DNA of 64,000 nucleotides from NCBI RefSeq assembly GCF_051014685.1, contig NC_135055.1, positions 6,374,001 through 6,438,000 of the forward strand. Reading direction: 5' to 3'. The stretch's first letter is position 1; each line of letters starts with the position of its first letter. Below are positions 62,251-64,000 of the stretch, piece by piece. Below the pieces are notes generated by a model. That model did no database searches and was not told where the DNA came from. It worked only from the letters and a program-made list of their open reading frames with translations. Source of the stretch: Ptiloglossa arizonensis (lineage: Eukaryota > Arthropoda > Insecta > Hymenoptera > Colletidae). Made by a program: the position numbers and the translations under genes.

Positions 62251-64000
62251 TAACTCTGAGAAACTTTTCCTTGAAATATTTGTAACTCGGTCCGTTTCAC
62301 GACACGTACAGTGTTCTGGCGGCGAACTGTGGCGAATATTCGATGCAAGAAAATCGTGACTCTCGAAGAGCTGAAAGCTGCGAAGTAAAATCGAGAAATC
62401 TCTAGATTCCAGCCTCGATTCACTCGACGCGTCGGGTATGCGACTGACAAGCAACCCACACCGGATCGTATTTTTAATGGATGCGTTCACGGCGCGCGTC
62501 ATCGACAGGAACTACCAGCTTCATTGAAAATACACCGTACGGTACATGTCGGGGCCGGTGCCACTCGATGAATCAAGCCTCACGCGACGCTGTCGTTCGT
62601 CACACGTTTTCTTCGGTTTGGGAAAGGATTCCACGACAGATCGTGAAATGTCCTTGTCGGCGTCAAATCGATTCTGAACGTGAAAACCGTCGATTGGCGG
62701 CGTTTCTGTACGACCAAGACACTAACGTGTCAATCATTATCGTTACTAAAAATTCCACAAGCCCTTGTAGGATTTAAATCCGTACGATGTAGTTCGACAG
62801 AAGTATAATATTCAAAATATACAATTAGTCGCAAGTTCTCTGCATATTCTGAACCTTAATGTATTCGAATGTTCCAAAAACTGACAAAATGGTGTCCGAA
62901 TTTGATCATTTCTTCTTCATTTGATCGTCCCTACCAGAACTTGTAATTCCCAGGATTATTAATTTTATTTAATGAAATTTTGACAAAAGTAATTTTCTGT
63001 TAAGAAAAGATCAATTTTTTAAATACAGAGGCTCGATATTTGTATATTTTAAATGTTTCTACCTCGTTTCGTTTAAGTCCTCTTCGAAGCAACATAGTAT
63101 CATTCTGCAACTAACAAAAGAAGGAATGATATATAGAGCTAATTATAGAACAAATATATTTCGTGCAAAACAAGCGAATGAAAAAGAGAAATTCGAAATT
63201 ACGATTAGATCCTGTTCAAATCTATCTGAAACATATTCAGCATAGTCGAGTTGAGAAGATGGAAAAGTATTTCTATTATACAGAATAGAATAATAAATAT
63301 CGAGTAACTTTGTAATTTCTAAGAATTACAATCGTTCCTTAATTTATTTGGTTATCGTAAATATTTTTTAGCCAGTATCGTTGCGCAAATAAAATACTGT
63401 TCGGAGCTCCGAACTTATCGCGTTCGGCCATTTTACATGTTTCGTTAAGGTCAACGCCGAAATGCTGTTACGAGACGATAAAACGCGTCACTTAGCACGT
63501 CTCTTCGTTCTTTTCACGTGTTCTCACCTAGGTGTCCGATCGCCTGTCGAACGTCCGTATAACGGGGAGTTTCGATTTCGTTGAAACGCCGAGAGCCTCG
63601 AAAGACCAGGATTCGTTTAAGATAACGGCGTTGTCCTGGCCGGGGAACCTGTCGTTCAAGCTGAAACGCTTTTCCACAGTGACTTATGTCGCAATCAATG
63701 GAACGAGACAGCGCGTGACAGATTGCGAATCGACCGGGACCAGTTGCACAAATTAAACCATTCACTTTATTCTTTCGCCGCGAGCCAGTTATTTTGCCCC
63801 AACTGACCACCCTCTAGACAGCCTCGTCCAGGTGCGCAGTTGTCCACTGCGCAAGGGTGGCGTTCACATCGATCGCTCGAAGGTTATGATTTTATTTACG
63901 ATGCTCAAATTTAATGATACATCGATGTTACGGTGTTCATTGAAAATTTTAACAACGATCGTAAAATATGCACTTGTTTTAATATTGATCTGACTAATTC
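62251..64000. other. Right-edge region; one possible exon at 63532
   Basis: Mostly without features. At 63532 a good acceptor (CACGTGTTCTCACCTAG) opens a frame of 74 codons (VSDRLSNVRITGSFDFVE..., ending TSCTN) to a stop at 63756. The minus strand is also open here and I recognise no family, so this is a weak candidate for a terminal exon. Confidence 0.25.

Overview
This is a stretch of nuclear DNA from an insect. Five protein-coding genes can be read, four of them with GT-AG introns, and all five have recognisable metazoan homologues. One of them, the ionotropic co-receptor Ir93a, is an arthropod/protostome receptor. Short introns in housekeeping genes, CpG-rich unmethylated-looking blocks, an AT-rich background and many Tc1/mariner and piggyBac-type short elements suggest a holometabolous insect, perhaps a hymenopteran. 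The order is an inference; a database search would settle it.

Genes are packed into the first 14 kb. From left to right: (1) Ir93a on the minus strand, with its first eight coding exons (457 codons: signal peptide, amino-terminal domain and start of the ligand-binding lobe), running off the left edge; (2) Dok on the plus strand, an adaptor with PH and IRS-type PTB domains and a tyrosine-motif tail (3 exons, 561 aa); (3) a single-exon mitochondrial DNL-type zinc-finger protein on the minus strand, convergent with Dok; (4) the p24 cargo receptor eclair/TMED4-9 on the minus strand (4 exons, 216 aa, KKLV tail); (5) DDRGK1 on the plus strand (2 exons, 300 aa), sharing a 192-bp divergent promoter with eclair that carries a TATCGATA (DRE-type) site. 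These are unrelated jobs: chemosensory/thermosensory signalling, receptor tyrosine kinase signalling, mitochondrial Hsp70 maintenance, ER-Golgi traffic and UFMylation at the ER.

From about 14 kb to the right edge (50 kb) there is no complete recognisable gene. The best coding candidates are a well-spliced exon at 28.87-29.02 kb with an initiator ATG and an upstream small ORF, and a weaker two- or three-exon candidate at 15.8-17.9 kb. Several CpG-rich islands (38.4, 40.5-41, 43.4, 48.7, 52.8, 54.7 and 57.6-58.4 kb) look like promoters or non-coding first exons. Two hold perfect NRF-1/erect-wing palindromes and some end in strong splice donors. This is what one expects of long neural genes with very large introns.

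The same 50 kb is rich in structured repeats. There is a 1.4-kb satellite (21.8-23.2 kb) that looks built from mariner-like terminal inverted repeats, with a solitary copy of the same unit beside it inside a microsatellite and relatives at 2.9, 33.1 and 50.3 kb. At 33.0-35.2 kb four TIR elements lie end to end (mariner-like, Tc1-like, piggyBac-like, Tc1-like with a fossil transposase). A 1.1-kb, 23-bp minisatellite stays open in all three minus-strand frames. Other tandem arrays have periods of 103, 162, 171, 249 and about 157 bp. The 103-bp array lies in an Ir93a intron and repeats a perfect FTZ-F1-type nuclear-receptor half-site four times at exact 103-bp spacing. I recognised no tRNA, rRNA, known microRNA or CRISPR array.
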